DNA of 37,873 bases, from positions 1-37,873 of the forward strand of contig NZ_NVPT01000028.1 of assembly GCF_002802985.1 (NCBI RefSeq), given 5' to 3'. The stretch is from Geodermatophilus chilensis (GTDB taxonomy: Bacteria > Actinomycetota > Actinomycetes > Mycobacteriales > Geodermatophilaceae). The notes below the pieces were generated by a model, which ran no database searches, was not told where the DNA came from, and saw nothing but the letters and a program-made list of their open reading frames with translations. Below, piece by piece: positions 9,035 to 17,650 of this stretch (position 1 is the stretch's first letter; each line of letters begins with the position of its first letter). Position numbers and translations under genes: made by a program.

Positions 9035-10488
9035 GTGCCGCTGCGGTGGCCGCGTGGGCCGACCCGGTGCCGAGCCTCGAGGAGCTCGGCGCCGTGCACT
9101 TCGTCGGCATCGGCGGGGCCGGGATGAGCGGCATCGCCCGCATCCTGCTGGCCCGCGGCGTCCGGGTCTCCGGCAGCGACCGGCGCGACACCCCGACGCT
9201 GCTGGCGCTGCGGGCGCTGGGCGCCCGCGTGCAGCTCGGCCACGACCCGGCGAACCTCGGGGACGCCGACACCGTCGTCGTCTCCACCGCCATCCGCGAC
9301 GACAACCCCGAGCTCGCCACCGCCCGCGAGCGCGGCCTGCGGGTGCTGCCCCGCGCGGTCGCGCTGGCCGCGGTGATGGCCGGCCGGCGCAGCGTCGCGG
9401 TGGCCGGCACGCACGGGAAGACCTCGACGACCTCGATGCTCACCGTCGCGGTGCAGGCCTGCGGCGTGGACCCCTCCTTCGCCATCGGCGGCGACCTCAA
9501 CGAGTCGGGCAGCAACGCGCACGCCGGCGAGGGCGACGTCTTCGTCGCCGAGGCCGACGAGAGCGACCGCTCCTTCCTGCTGCTGGCCCCGTACGGCGCG
9601 ATCGTCACCAACGTCGAGGCCGACCACCTCGACAACTACGGCGACCTCGCCGCGGTGGAGGCCGCCTTCGACCGGTTCCTGCAGACCATCGACCCGGCCG
9701 GTTTCCTGGTGCTGTGCGCCGACGACCCCGGCGCGGCCCGGCTGCGCACCGTGCCCACCCCGGCCCGGGTGCGCACCTACGGCACGGCCGAGGACAGCGA
9801 CCTGCGGCTGGTCGACGTCGAGGTGGGCCCGGAGACGACCGCCTGGACCGCCGTCCTCGACGGCGAGGTGCTCGGCCGGGTGTCGATCCGAGTGCCCGGC
9901 GAGCACATGGCCCGCAACAGCGCCGCCGCGCTGCTGGCCGGGCTCGAGCTGGGCCTGCCCGCCGAGAGCCTGATCGCCGGGCTCGGCCGCTTCGGCGGGG
10001 TGCACCGGCGTTTCGAGCTCAAGGGCAGCGTCGGCGGGGTGCGGGTCTACGACGACTACGCCCACCACCCGACCGAGGTGGAGGCCCAGCTGCGCGCCGC
10101 GCGGGCGGTGGCCGGCGCCGGCCGGGTGGTCGTGGCCTTCCAGCCGCACCTGTACAGCCGCACCCGGCAGTTCGCGGCCGCGTTCGGCGCGGCGCTGGGC
10201 CTGGCCGACGAGGTCGTGGTCATGGACGTCTACGGCGCCCGCGAGGACCCGGTCCCCGGCGTCACCGGCGCGATGGTGGCCGACGCGGTCGCGCTGCCGG
10301 CCGGGGGGGTGCACTTCGAGCCGTCCTGGTCGGCCGCGGCCCCGGCGCTGGCCGAGCGGGCGCGGCCCGGCGACCTGGTGATCACCATGGGCGCGGGCAA
10401 CGTCTCGATGGTCGGCCCGGAGGTGCTCGAGGCGCTGCGGGCCCGGTTCGCGGCGGACGGCGGCGAGCCGGGGGACCCCGCGCGGTGA
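9031..10488 (+). CDS. murC: UDP-N-acetylmuramate--L-alanine ligase MurC
   Basis: First Mur ligase of the stem-peptide pathway, joining L-alanine to UDP-MurNAc with ATP. The protein is 485 aa, normal for the family. The N-terminal Rossmann-like domain begins with [15 protein letters not shown], the MurC hallmark. The ATP loop is G126-T-H-G-K130-T-S-T. The acidic segment [13 protein letters not shown] and the C-terminal [11 protein letters not shown] are also typical of MurC. The glycine-rich start and YAHHPTE distinguish it from MurD, so it does not account for the missing murD. GTG 9031 overlaps the murG stop (GTGA), and the stop overlaps ftsQ. Confidence 0.96.
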   Translation: MSAAAVAAWADPVPSLEELGAVHFVGIGGAGMSGIARILLARGVRVSGSDRRDTPTLLALRALGARVQLGHDPANLGDADTVVVSTAIRDDNPELATARERGLRVLPRAVALAAVMAGRRSVAVAGTHGKTSTTSMLTVAVQACGVDPSFAIGGDLNESGSNAHAGEGDVFVAEADESDRSFLLLAPYGAIVTNVEADHLDNYGDLAAVEAAFDRFLQTIDPAGFLVLCADDPGAARLRTVPTPARVRTYGTAEDSDLRLVDVEVGPETTAWTAVLDGEVLGRVSIRVPGEHMARNSAAALLAGLELGLPAESLIAGLGRFGGVHRRFELKGSVGGVRVYDDYAHHPTEVEAQLRAARAVAGAGRVVVAFQPHLYSRTRQFAAAFGAALGLADEVVVMDVYGAREDPVPGVTGAMVADAVALPAGGVHFEPSWSAAAPALAERARPGDLVITMGAGNVSMVGPEVLEALRARFAADGGEPGDPAR

Positions 10489-11306
10489 GCCGTTCGGGGA
10501 CGACCACCAGCGACCGCGCGCGCGGCGGGGGGTCCTCCCGGGCCGGCGCCGCGGCGCGTCCCCGCCGCCGTCCGGTCGCCCGCCGCCCGTCGAGTCGCCA
10601 CCCCGCCGACCCGGCCGCCCGCCGGCGACGGCTGCTGCTGCGCGGCGGCGTGCTCGTCGCGGTGCTCGGCCTGCTGGCCTGGCTGCTGTGGGGGAGTCCC
10701 GTGCTCGCCGTGTCCGCCGTGCGGGTCGACGGCGCCGGCACGCTGACCGCCGCCGAGGTCGTCGACGTCGCCGGCATCGACGAGGGGACGCCGCTGCTGC
10801 GGGTCGACGTCGACGCCGCCGAGGCCCGGGTCGCCCGGCTGCCGCAGGTCGCCGACGTCGAGGTGACCCGCGGCTGGCCGCGCAGCGTCGTCGTCACCGT
10901 GGTGGAGCGGGTCCCGGTCGCCGTGGTCGAGCAGGACGGCACGCGCTCGCTGGTCGACGCCGACGGCGTGCTGTTCGACACGGTGACCGGCCGCCCGCCG
11001 GCCGGCGTGGTGCCTCTCGACGTCGCCGATCCCGGCCCCGAGGACCGCGCCACCCGCGCGGCGCTGTCGGCTCTGGTCGCGCTGCCGGACGACGTCCGCG
11101 GCGACGTCGCCGGTGCCCGGGCGACCAGCCCCGAGGACGTCACGCTCACCCTCGAGGACGGCACCACCGTGCTGTGGGGGAGCGACGAGCAGGCCGGCGA
11201 CAAGGCCGACGCGCTGGTCGCGCTGCTCCAGCAGCTGCAGGCCGGCGCGCTCGAGCCGGCCGGCACCATCGACGTCAGCACGCCGGCGGCGGTCGTCCTC
11301 CGCTGA
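10485..11306 (+). CDS. ftsQ: Cell division protein FtsQ
   Basis: Bitopic divisome protein that links early and late division proteins, usually with FtsB and FtsL. The predicted protein is 273 aa. Residues 1-48 form an Arg/Ser/Pro-rich cytoplasmic tail, one membrane segment spans about 49-69, and a POTRA domain follows (about 73-142, from VSAVRVDGAGTLTAAEVV to the WPRSVVVTVVERVPVA segment). The FtsQ beta-domain completes the protein. The GTG start overlaps the murC stop (GTGA). This is the last gene of the coupled run: its stop is followed within 5 nt by a nested palindromic repeat, and a gene of another family separates it from ftsZ. Confidence 0.92.
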   Translation: MSRSGTTTSDRARGGGSSRAGAAARPRRRPVARRPSSRHPADPAARRRRLLLRGGVLVAVLGLLAWLLWGSPVLAVSAVRVDGAGTLTAAEVVDVAGIDEGTPLLRVDVDAAEARVARLPQVADVEVTRGWPRSVVVTVVERVPVAVVEQDGTRSLVDADGVLFDTVTGRPPAGVVPLDVADPGPEDRATRAALSALVALPDDVRGDVAGARATSPEDVTLTLEDGTTVLWGSDEQAGDKADALVALLQQLQAGALEPAGTIDVSTPAAVVLR

Positions 11307-11436
11307 AAGACGACCACCCTTCCCCCACGCCTCGTAGGACGACCCCGTCGCGGCCCCGTCCCGAGGCTCACCCCGAGCGTGCGAGGGGTGAGGAGGACGG
11401 GGTCCTTCCAGGGGCCGGCGGGGCCCTGAGGGGTGG
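11307..11436 (+). repeat. Stop-codon-adjacent palindromic repeat, locus B, with a nested inverted copy
   Basis: The outer element starts just after the ftsQ stop. Its arms are CCACCCT (about 11314-11320) and AGGGGTGG (about 11429-11436). Within its loop lies a second copy (11336-11407) in the opposite orientation, with arms ACCCCGTC (11342-11349) and GACGGGGT (11396-11403) that pair perfectly and a terminal AGGAC...TCCTT. The inner copy read on the minus strand begins AAGGACCCCGTCC, like other family members. The arrangement looks like one element inserted into another. Confidence 0.75.
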
Positions 11437-11468
11437 CCGTGGCCCCTCCGGCGCGGCAGGGTGGCCGG

Positions 11469-12053
11469 GTGAGCACCGGGCCGGTCAGCCGCTTCCCCGT
11501 CCCCCCGCGCGACGAGCTGCCCGAGCAGCTGTGCGAGCGCTACGACGCCGTCGAGGAGCGTTCGGGCTTCCTGCCCAACGTCTTCGCCGCGCTGGCGTGG
11601 CGGCCGGCCGAGGCGGCGGCGTTCTTCGCGCTGCACGACGCGCTCATGGACAAGGACACGCCCGGGCTGTCCACGGCCGACCGGGAGCTGATCGTGGTCG
11701 CCACCAGCGCGGCCAACGACTGCCTGTACTGCGTGGTCGCCCACGGGGCCATCGCGCGGATCCGCGCCCGCGACCCGTACCTCGCCGACCAGGTCGCCGT
11801 GGACTGGCGCAAGGCGCCGGTGTCGGAGCGCCTGCACGCGGTGCTCGAGGTCGCCGTCCGTCTGGCGGTGGACCCGGCGGCGGTCAAGGCCGCGGACCTC
11901 GACCGGCTGCGCGGTCACGGACTCACCGAGGACGACGTGTGGGACGTCGGGGCCATCGTGTCGCTGTTCGCGCTGTCCAACCGGTTGGCGCACTGGGCGG
12001 CGATCCCACCGAACGAGGAGTTCTTCCTGATGGGACGCGTCCCCCGGCAGTAG
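11469..12053 (+). CDS. Carboxymuconolactone decarboxylase/AhpD-family protein (peroxidase-related)
   Basis: The protein is 194 aa and resembles the peroxidase-related branch of the CMD/AhpD superfamily. The AhpD-type redox motif C85-L-Y-C88 with H92 (in SAANDCLYCVVAHGA) is complete. Members of this superfamily use the CxxC pair to reduce peroxides or act as thiol-disulfide proteins; the substrate here cannot be read from the sequence. GTG 11469 was chosen because it lies at the end of the repeat-filled spacer and gives the usual family length; an in-frame GTG at 11433 exists. The gene sits between ftsQ and ftsZ, which are usually adjacent in actinobacteria. No ahpC-like partner is visible nearby. 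The family assignment is strong, the physiological role open. Confidence 0.85.
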   Translation: MSTGPVSRFPVPPRDELPEQLCERYDAVEERSGFLPNVFAALAWRPAEAAAFFALHDALMDKDTPGLSTADRELIVVATSAANDCLYCVVAHGAIARIRARDPYLADQVAVDWRKAPVSERLHAVLEVAVRLAVDPAAVKAADLDRLRGHGLTEDDVWDVGAIVSLFALSNRLAHWAAIPPNEEFFLMGRVPRQ

Positions 12054-12309
12054 CGGGGACTGCGCTGGGTCGTCGTCCGGTGCCGCGGCGTGTGCGGCGG
12101 GGCCCCCAGGCGACACGCGCGGTGACGCGACACGCCCGACACGACAGATCTCTTCGGCAGTTCCCGGTGCCGGGCATGTCACGGCCCTCGACCCGTACCT
12201 GAGGTCCCCGCCGCGCGGGTCGTCACCGACAGTGGTGCAGGTGTGACCAGCGGGTCGTCCGAGATCGGTGGGGAAACACCAGTCCGACACGCCGGGTCCG
12301 GGAGGGTGC
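12054..12309. other. Spacer upstream of ftsZ with a cluster of GACAC words
   Basis: No gene is visible. The + strand contains GACAC at 12112, 12129, 12138 and 12286. GACAC is the core of the binding site reported for the sporulation regulator WhiA of Streptomyces, which controls division genes. The same GCGACACG word also occurs in the palindrome at 2079-2150, so these may simply be fragments of a dispersed repeat. No strong hairpin following the CMD gene stop is obvious. Confidence 0.3.
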
Positions 12310-12387
12310 TTGTAGCGCCCATGAACGCCCACCTAACTTCGTGCGCGTCGACCCAGTTGACATAACTATAAGGCTTTACTTGAGGAT
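12310..12387 (+). promoter_or_regulatory. Candidate ftsZ promoters
   Basis: A conspicuously AT-rich patch lies just upstream of ftsZ. TTGACA at 12357-12362 is a consensus -35 hexamer; GAGGAT at 12382-12387 could serve as -10 with a 19-bp spacer, and TATAAG lies between them (12367-12372). The TTGACATAAC stretch resembles what I recall upstream of ftsZ in other actinobacteria. A second candidate is TTGTAG (12310-12315) with TAACTT (12334-12339) at 18 bp. The ribosome binding site is GGGAG (12401-12405), 6 nt before ATG. Confidence 0.55.
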
Positions 12388-12411
12388 GAGGGTCGAGGTC
12401 GGGAGCCCCAC

Positions 12412-13695
12412 ATGACACCTCCGCACAACTACCTCGCGGTCATCAAGGTCGTCGGCATCGGCGGCGGCGGGGTGAACGCGGTCAACCGCATGATCGAGGT
12501 CGGCCTCAAGGGGGTCGAGTTCATCGCCATCAACACCGACGCCCAGGCGCTGCTGATGAGCGACGCCGACGTCAAGCTCGACGTCGGCCGTGAGCTCACC
12601 CGCGGGCTCGGCGCGGGCGCGCAGCCCGACGTCGGCCGCCAGGCCGCCGAGGACCACCGCGAGGAGATCGAGGAGGTGCTCAAGGGCGCCGACATGGTCT
12701 TCGTGACCGCCGGCGAGGGTGGTGGCACCGGTACCGGCGGCGCGCCGGTCGTCGCCTCGATCGCCCGCAAGCTCGGCGCGCTGACCATCGGCGTGGTCAC
12801 CCGCCCGTTCTCCTTCGAGGGCAAGCGGCGGGCCGTGCAGGCCGAGTCGGGCATCGAGGAGCTGCGCAACGAGTGCGACACGCTCATCGTCATCCCCAAC
12901 GACCGGCTGCTGCAGCTGGGCGACCGGAACGTCAGCGTCATGGACGCCTTCCGGACCGCCGACCAGGTGCTGCTCTCCGGTGTCCAGGGCATCACCGACC
13001 TGATCACCACGCCGGGCCTGATCAACCTGGACTTCGCCGACGTCAAGTCGGTCATGTCCGGCGCCGGGTCGGCCCTCATGGGCATCGGCAGCGCGCGCGG
13101 GGACAACCGGGCGCTGCTGGCCGCCGAGCAGGCGATCGCCAGCCCGCTGCTGGAGGCCTCGATGGAGGGCGCCCACGGCGTGCTGCTGTCGATCTCCGGT
13201 GGCTCGGACCTCGGCCTGTTCGAGATCAACGAGGCCGCCTCGCTGGTCTCCGACGCCGCGCACGCCGACGCGAACATCATCTTCGGTGCGGTGATCGACG
13301 ACGCCCTCGGCGACGAGGTGCGGGTCACCGTCATCGCCGCCGGCTTCGACGGCGGCAAGCCGCAGGACCGCAAGGACGCCGGGATCGCCGCGGTGCCGGC
13401 CGCGGCCCCGGTGGCCCCGCCGACCACCCCGCGGACGCCGGTGGTGCAGCCCCAGCCGGTCGCCGGCGTCCCGACGGGGGAGCGGCTGGTCGGTTCGGCC
13501 CAGCCGCAGCGGGCGCAGGCCAACCCGCCGTCGACGTCCCAGCTGCCCGGCCGGTCGGCCGCGGGGGGCGGGCTCACCGTGCCGCCGCTGCCGCCCGTCC
13601 CCGGCGCGAACACTAACGCCGCCGCGGGCCGGCGTCCGCTGTCCAACGAGGACTTCGAGGAGGAGCTCGACATCCCGGAGTTCCTGCGCCAGTAG
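12412..13695 (+). CDS. ftsZ: Cell division GTPase FtsZ
   Basis: Bacterial tubulin homologue that polymerises with GTP into the Z-ring. The protein is 427 aa. The tubulin signature is G103-G-G-T-G-T-G109 within the GTPase domain (about 10-190), and the T7-loop segment [16 protein letters not shown] follows. A Pro/Ala-rich linker runs from about 325 to 400, and the C-terminal peptide [12 protein letters not shown] is the conserved site for SepF and other partners. ATG 12412 follows GGGAG at 6 nt. The gene has its own upstream region with promoter-like elements, and its stop codon abuts a nested palindromic repeat, so it may be transcribed separately from both neighbours. Confidence 0.97.
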   Translation: MTPPHNYLAVIKVVGIGGGGVNAVNRMIEVGLKGVEFIAINTDAQALLMSDADVKLDVGRELTRGLGAGAQPDVGRQAAEDHREEIEEVLKGADMVFVTAGEGGGTGTGGAPVVASIARKLGALTIGVVTRPFSFEGKRRAVQAESGIEELRNECDTLIVIPNDRLLQLGDRNVSVMDAFRTADQVLLSGVQGITDLITTPGLINLDFADVKSVMSGAGSALMGIGSARGDNRALLAAEQAIASPLLEASMEGAHGVLLSISGGSDLGLFEINEAASLVSDAAHADANIIFGAVIDDALGDEVRVTVIAAGFDGGKPQDRKDAGIAAVPAAAPVAPPTTPRTPVVQPQPVAGVPTGERLVGSAQPQRAQANPPSTSQLPGRSAAGGGLTVPPLPPVPGANTNAAAGRRPLSNEDFEEELDIPEFLRQ

Positions 13696-13800
13696 AAGGA
13701 CCCCCGTGCCCCCCACCGGAGAAGGACCCCGTCCTCCCCGCCCTTCGCCAGCTCAGGGTGGGACCCGGGACGGGGCCACGGCGGGCCCCTGCACGGGGGC
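13696..13800 (+). repeat. Stop-codon-adjacent palindromic repeat, locus C, with a nested copy
   Basis: AAGGACC begins immediately after the ftsZ TAG. The outer arms CCCCCGTGC (13701-13709) and GCACGGGGG (13791-13799) pair perfectly over 9 bp. A second complete copy lies in the loop in the same orientation: AAGGACC at about 13722, arms CCCCGTCC (13727-13734) and GGACGGGG (13768-13775), also perfect over 8 bp. The arm sequences of the two copies differ although the loops resemble each other. A terminator function after ftsZ is plausible. Confidence 0.8.
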
Positions 13801-13833
13801 CGCGCGCGTGACCTCCTGCGCCTGGCGCGCGCC

Positions 13834-14565
13834 GTGAGCTCGACCCCGGCCGCCCCGCGGGCAGTGCGACCCCGACGGGTCGTCACCGACCGGCGGGGCG
13901 GCCGGTCCGCTGCTCCGTACGACTCGTTCAACCTCGGCGTGCACGTCGGCGACGACCCGGTCGCCGTGGCCGCCAACCGTGAGCGGCTGGCCCGCGAGCT
14001 CGGCGTCCCCGCCGACCGGCTGGTGTGGATGGAGCAGGTCCACGGCACGCGGGTCGCCGTCGTCGACGGGCCGGTCGAGGGCCCGCTGGAGGGCACCGAC
14101 GCCGTCGTCACCCGCACGCCGGGACTGGTGCTGTGCGTGCTGGTCGCCGACTGCGTCCCGGTCCTGCTCGCCGACGCCACCGCCGGCGTCGTGGCCGCCG
14201 TGCACGCCGGGCGCGAGGGGGTGCGGGCCGGCGTCGTCCCGGCCACGCTGGTCGCCATGGCGGAGCTGGGCAGCCGCCCGGGCGACGTCACGGCGCTGCT
14301 CGGCCCGGCCGTCTGCGGTGCCTGCTACGAGGTGCCGCGGGCGATGCAGGTCGAGGTGGCCCGGGTGGTGCCCGCCGCGGCGGTGCGCACGCGCAGGGGG
14401 ACGCCGGGGCTGGACCTGCGGGCCGGGCTGGCCGAGCTGCTGCGCGGCGCGGGCGTCGGGCAGGTGGTGCACGACCCCCGGTGCACCGTCGAGGACCGCC
14501 GGCTGTTCTCGCACCGCCGGGACGGGGTCACCGGCCGCCAGGCGGGCGTCGTCTGGATCGAGTAA
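13834..14565 (+). CDS. pgeF: Peptidoglycan editing factor PgeF (YfiH/laccase-domain family)
   Basis: Small cytoplasmic enzyme of the YfiH family. The E. coli member removes wrongly built UDP-MurNAc-L-Ser precursors, so the gene fits a cell-wall cluster. The protein is 243 aa, normal length. The three zinc/active-site residues are visible: H70 in EQVHGTR, C107 in VADCVPVLL and H124 in AAVHAGREG. The conserved YDSFNLGVHVGDDP lies near the N-terminus. GTG 13834 is the first start after the repeat. The TAA stop shares its two As with the next palindromic repeat. The family is often misannotated as a polyphenol oxidase; the context here favours the editing function. Confidence 0.9.
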   Translation: MSSTPAAPRAVRPRRVVTDRRGGRSAAPYDSFNLGVHVGDDPVAVAANRERLARELGVPADRLVWMEQVHGTRVAVVDGPVEGPLEGTDAVVTRTPGLVLCVLVADCVPVLLADATAGVVAAVHAGREGVRAGVVPATLVAMAELGSRPGDVTALLGPAVCGACYEVPRAMQVEVARVVPAAAVRTRRGTPGLDLRAGLAELLRGAGVGQVVHDPRCTVEDRRLFSHRRDGVTGRQAGVVWIE

Positions 14566-14700
14566 GGACCACCCTGCCCCCCACCGCTCGCAGGCTCGCG
14601 GCGGGCCTCTGCAGGGCGGCCCACTCACCCCACCCCTCGCTGTCGCTCGGGGCGGGCCCCTGCAGGAGGCCGTTCCAGCACGTCGCCGGGCTCGCGGCCG
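14564..14700 (+). repeat. Stop-codon-adjacent palindromic repeat, locus D (full copy plus a second partial copy)
   Basis: The element overlaps the pgeF stop (TAAGGACC). The arms CCACCCTGC (14569-14577) and GCAGGGCGG (14611-14619) pair with one mismatch around the loop CTCGCAGGCTCGCGGCGGG. A second unit (about 14620-14666) retains the loop (CCCACCCCTCGC...GGGGCGGG) and the right arm CCTGCAGGAGGCC but lacks a matching left arm. It ends with TTCCAGCACGTCG, like the tail units at locus A. Confidence 0.75.
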
Positions 14701-14743
14701 ACCGGGAGCCGCGGGTCGGCACGGCACGGGGGAGGATCCGGTC

Positions 14744-15484
14744 GTGAGCACTCCGGCCGACCGCCTGCAGGCCGTTCGCGACCGCATCGCCGCCGCGGCG
14801 CGCGCCGCGGGCCGGGACCCCGCCGAGGTGGGGCTGCTCGCGGTGAGCAAGACCTGGCCCGCGGCCGCCGTCCGGGAGCTGGCCGCCCTCGGCCAGACGG
14901 ACTTCGGGGAGAACCGCGCCCAGGAGCTCACCGGCAAGGCCGCCGAGCTCGCCGACCTGCCGCTGCGCTGGCACTTCGTCGGCCAGCTGCAGCGCAACAA
15001 GGCCGCGGCCGTCGCCCGCCTCGGTGCCGTCGTGCACTCCGTCGACCGCGCGTCGCTGGCCCGCGCGCTGGCCCGGGTCGGTGTGGAGACCGGCCGGCCG
15101 GTCGAGGTGTTCGTGCAGGTAGACCTCGGGGGACCGGAGGGGGAGCTGGCCGTCCGGGGCGGGGCGGACCCGGCCGACGTCCCCGCGCTGGCCGACGCCG
15201 TGGCCGCGGAGGAGGGCGTCGTCCTGCGCGGCCTCATGGCGGTCGCCCCGCGCGGTGCCGCGCCCGGCCCGGCCTTCGAGCGCCTGGCCGCGCTGGCCGA
15301 GCGGGTCCGCGCCGACCACCCGGAGGCGCGCGACCTCTCCGCCGGCATGAGCGCCGACCTCGAGGAGGCGGTGGCGGCCGGCAGCACCCTCCTGCGTGTC
15401 GGAACCGCCTTGTTCGGGACGCGGCCCCTACCCTCCCCGCAGGACGAGTCACACCAGTCACACGGGTCCCAGCAGCCCGGGTGA
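14744..15484 (+). CDS. YggS/PROSC-family PLP homeostasis protein
   Basis: Pyridoxal-5'-phosphate-binding protein of the YggS (PLPBP) family, thought to buffer PLP rather than catalyse a reaction. The protein is 246 aa, single TIM-barrel size. K36 in LLAVSKTWP is the PLP lysine. [15 protein letters not shown] and the C-terminal [12 protein letters not shown] with RVGTALFG are family signatures. GTG 14744 follows GGGGGAGG at a suitable distance. The gene lies in its usual actinobacterial place between pgeF and sepF; 31 bp separate it from sepF, so co-transcription with sepF is likely. Confidence 0.92.
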   Translation: MSTPADRLQAVRDRIAAAARAAGRDPAEVGLLAVSKTWPAAAVRELAALGQTDFGENRAQELTGKAAELADLPLRWHFVGQLQRNKAAAVARLGAVVHSVDRASLARALARVGVETGRPVEVFVQVDLGGPEGELAVRGGADPADVPALADAVAAEEGVVLRGLMAVAPRGAAPGPAFERLAALAERVRADHPEARDLSAGMSADLEEAVAAGSTLLRVGTALFGTRPLPSPQDESHQSHGSQQPG

Positions 15485-15515
15485 CCACGCGCGCGTACGG
15501 AGAAGGGCAGGGCTG

Positions 15516-16319
15516 ATGGCCGGAGCCATGCGGAAGATGGGCATCTACCTCGGGCTCGTGGAGGACGACGACGCCCGGGCCTACGGCCGGTACGACGCCC
15601 GCCAGGGGGACGCCGACCACTACGACCGCCTCGAGGAGCGCCGGTACTCCCGGTACGCCGCTGAGGACGGTTATGTCGCGGACAACGGTTACGACGACCG
15701 CTACGACGTCGGGGACCGCTACGAGCGCGACTACCGCGACGGCGACTACCGGGCCGACGACCACCGCTTCGCCGACCTCGACGCCGACCTGCCGCCGGCG
15801 CCGGAGCCCGAGCCGCTGGCGCTGCCGCGGCGTCCCGCCGCCAACCGCAACCTGGGCCTGGCGCCCAACCCGGGCGGGTCCAGCGCCTCCCGCGTCAGCG
15901 GGCTGGCCGGCGCCGGTGCCGCGTCGATCCCCGGCCCGGCGACCGCCGTGTCCGGCCCGGTCGGTGCCGCGGGCCTCGCCGTCCGCGAGCCGATCGCGGC
16001 CGCGCCCGAGCCGGCGCCCGCGCCCGCCCCGGCGCCGCAGCCCTACCGGATCACCACGCTGCACCCGCGCACGTACAACGAGGCCCGCCAGATCGGCGAG
16101 AGCTTCCGCGACGGCAAGCCGGTGATCATGAACCTCACGGAGATGGACGACGCCGACGCGAAGCGGCTCGTGGACTTCGCTGCGGGTCTGTCGTTCGGGC
16201 TGCGCGGTAGCATCGAACGCGTCACGAACAAGGTGTTCCTGCTCAGCCCGCGGGACGTCGACGTGACGGCCGAGGACAAGGCGCGGATCCGCGAGGGCGG
16301 TTTCGCCGCTGAGTCCTGA
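15516..16319 (+). CDS. sepF: Cell division protein SepF
   Basis: Cytoplasmic membrane-associated protein that tethers and aligns FtsZ filaments; in actinobacteria it substitutes for FtsA. The protein is 267 aa. The N-terminal [19 protein letters not shown] matches the membrane-binding helix region. A long linker rich in Tyr, Asp and Arg (about 22-90) leads into a Pro/Ala-rich stretch. The SepF core begins at about 177 ([19 protein letters not shown]) and includes [10 protein letters not shown] and the [15 protein letters not shown] strand region. ATG 15516 was chosen for its match to the family N-terminus; ATG 15528 is a shorter alternative. The linker is longer and more repetitive in Y/D/R than in many homologues. 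Confidence 0.93.
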   Translation: MAGAMRKMGIYLGLVEDDDARAYGRYDARQGDADHYDRLEERRYSRYAAEDGYVADNGYDDRYDVGDRYERDYRDGDYRADDHRFADLDADLPPAPEPEPLALPRRPAANRNLGLAPNPGGSSASRVSGLAGAGAASIPGPATAVSGPVGAAGLAVREPIAAAPEPAPAPAPAPQPYRITTLHPRTYNEARQIGESFRDGKPVIMNLTEMDDADAKRLVDFAAGLSFGLRGSIERVTNKVFLLSPRDVDVTAEDKARIREGGFAAES

Positions 16320-16372
16320 GGTCAGGCAGGACCGGACCGGCACCCCCGGGTGCCCTTGGACGAGCGAGGACC

Positions 16373-16672
16373 GTGGCTCTCTTCTGGAACATCCTCTCGT
16401 CGGTCCTGCTCGTCTTCCTCGTGCTGCTCTTCGCACGGTTCGTCGTCGACTGGGTGATGGTGCTGGCACGCAGCTGGCGGCCGTCGGGGTTGGTGGCAGC
16501 GGGCCTCGAGGTCGTCTACGCGACGACCGACCCGCCGCTCAAGGCCATCCGGAAGGTCATCCCGCCCCTTAACCTGGGGTCGATCCGGCTGGACCTCGCG
16601 TTTATGGTGCTCCTGATCGCCGTGTACATCCTGCGTGGCATCGTGAACAGCCTCGCGCTCGCCGCCGCGTGA
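16373..16672 (+). CDS. YggT-family membrane protein
   Basis: Small 99-aa membrane protein with two hydrophobic segments (about 4-26 and 76-96) and the loop [20 protein letters not shown], typical of the YggT family. Its function is not settled; in Gram-positive bacteria it regularly lies between sepF and divIVA, as here, which suggests a link to division or polar growth. GTG 16373 is preceded by GAGCGAGGA. It follows sepF after 53 bp and is probably in the same transcript. Confidence 0.9.
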   Translation: MALFWNILSSVLLVFLVLLFARFVVDWVMVLARSWRPSGLVAAGLEVVYATTDPPLKAIRKVIPPLNLGSIRLDLAFMVLLIAVYILRGIVNSLALAAA

Positions 16673-16775
16673 CCGCTGCCCCGCACCGGGGCGGCGGCCC
16701 CGGAGGCCGGCCGGAGCCGTCCGCCGCTCGTCCGACGTCGTCCCTGTCCCCGTTGTCCGACCCGAGGTGAAGTCG

Positions 16776-17498
16776 ATGCCACTCACGCCTGCCGACGTGC
16801 ACAACGTCGTCTTCAAGAAGCCCCCCATCGGCAAGCGGGGCTACGACGAGGACGAGGTGGACGCCTTCCTCGACGTGGTGGAGGCCGAGCTGGCCCGGCT
16901 CATCGAGGAGAACAACGAGCTGCGCTCGGGTTCGGCGACCGGCCGCACCCCGCGCGCGGTCGAGGCACCCGAGCCACCGGCCCCCGCGCCCGTCGCCGCG
17001 CCGCCGCCCCCGCCCGTCCGCGAGGACGACAGCACCCGCGCATCGCGGATGCTGGCCCTCGCCACCGAGACGGCCGACAAGTACGTCAACGAGGCCAAGG
17101 CCCAGGCCGACCAGATGGTCGTCGCGGCCAAGACCAACAGCGAGCGCATGGTCAGCGACGCGCGGGCCAAGAGCGAGCAGATGGTCAGCGAGGCCAAGAT
17201 GCGCGCCGACTCGATGGTCAACGACGCCCGCACCCGTGCCGACACGATGGAGCGCGAGGCCCGCGCCAAGGCCGCCGCCCTCGACGCGGACGCCGAGCGC
17301 CGGCACAACGAGGTCATGGGCTCGCTGGAGGAGAAGCGCAGCAGCCTGGAGCGCAAGATCGAGGAGCTGCGCACCTTCGAGCGCGAGTACCGCACCCGGC
17401 TGCGCTCCTACCTCGAGTCGCACCTGCGCGACCTCGACAGCCGCGGCTCGGCGGAGCCGGCGTCGAACAGCCGGCAGAACCAGCACGCCAGCGCCTGA
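16776..17498 (+). CDS. divIVA: DivIVA/Wag31 polar growth scaffold
   Basis: Coiled-coil protein that assembles at negatively curved membrane and directs polar cell-wall growth in actinobacteria. The protein is 240 aa. The N-terminus [17 protein letters not shown] with [16 protein letters not shown] is nearly the Wag31 consensus. A Pro-rich linker (about 60-85) precedes a long helical region in which units such as [20 protein letters not shown] repeat (about 95-170), as expected for a coiled coil. ATG 16776 was preferred to the in-frame GTG 16767 because it gives the conserved N-terminus and GAGGTGA lies just upstream. A strong hairpin terminator follows. Confidence 0.95.
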   Translation: MPLTPADVHNVVFKKPPIGKRGYDEDEVDAFLDVVEAELARLIEENNELRSGSATGRTPRAVEAPEPPAPAPVAAPPPPPVREDDSTRASRMLALATETADKYVNEAKAQADQMVVAAKTNSERMVSDARAKSEQMVSEAKMRADSMVNDARTRADTMEREARAKAAALDADAERRHNEVMGSLEEKRSSLERKIEELRTFEREYRTRLRSYLESHLRDLDSRGSAEPASNSRQNQHASA

Positions 17499-17512
17499 AG
17501 CACCAAGGCACA

Positions 17513-17544
17513 GAGGGGTCCCGGACGATCGTCCGGGGCCCCTC
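17513..17544 (+). terminator. Hairpin terminator after divIVA
   Basis: The arms GAGGGGTCCCGGAC (17513-17526) and GTCCGGGGCCCCTC (17531-17544) form a 14-bp stem with one G-T wobble and a GATC loop, 15 nt after the divIVA stop. There is no T-tract, which is common for actinobacterial terminators. It marks the end of the division cluster before the convergent transporter genes. Confidence 0.75.
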
Positions 17545-17588
17545 TCGTGTGCGGCGGCCCCTCCCCGGCACCGTCAGCCGCGTCCCAC

Positions 17589-17650
17589 GGCCCCCTCCAG
17601 GGTCCCGCGTCCCGCCCCGAGCATGCGAGGGGTGGGGAGGAGGGGGTCCT
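17589..17650 (-). repeat. Stop-codon-adjacent palindromic repeat, locus E
   Basis: On the minus strand the permease stop reads TGAAGGACC, so stop codon and element overlap. The arms CCCCCTCC (17591-17598) and GGAGGGGG (17639-17646) pair perfectly over 8 bp. The loop, read on minus, contains CCACCCCTCGCATGCTCGG, like the other family members. This is the only member beside a minus-strand gene, and it is oriented with that gene. Confidence 0.75.

Noticed and set aside
15579-15780. Low-complexity Tyr/Asp/Arg stretch in sepF as a frameshifted or foreign insert
   Set aside because: The frame is continuous into the SepF core, and a variable charged linker is normal for actinobacterial SepF.
16767-16775. 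GTG 16767 as the divIVA start
   Set aside because: ATG 16776 gives the conserved [11 protein letters not shown] start, and the GAGGTGA that contains the GTG is the ribosome binding site.
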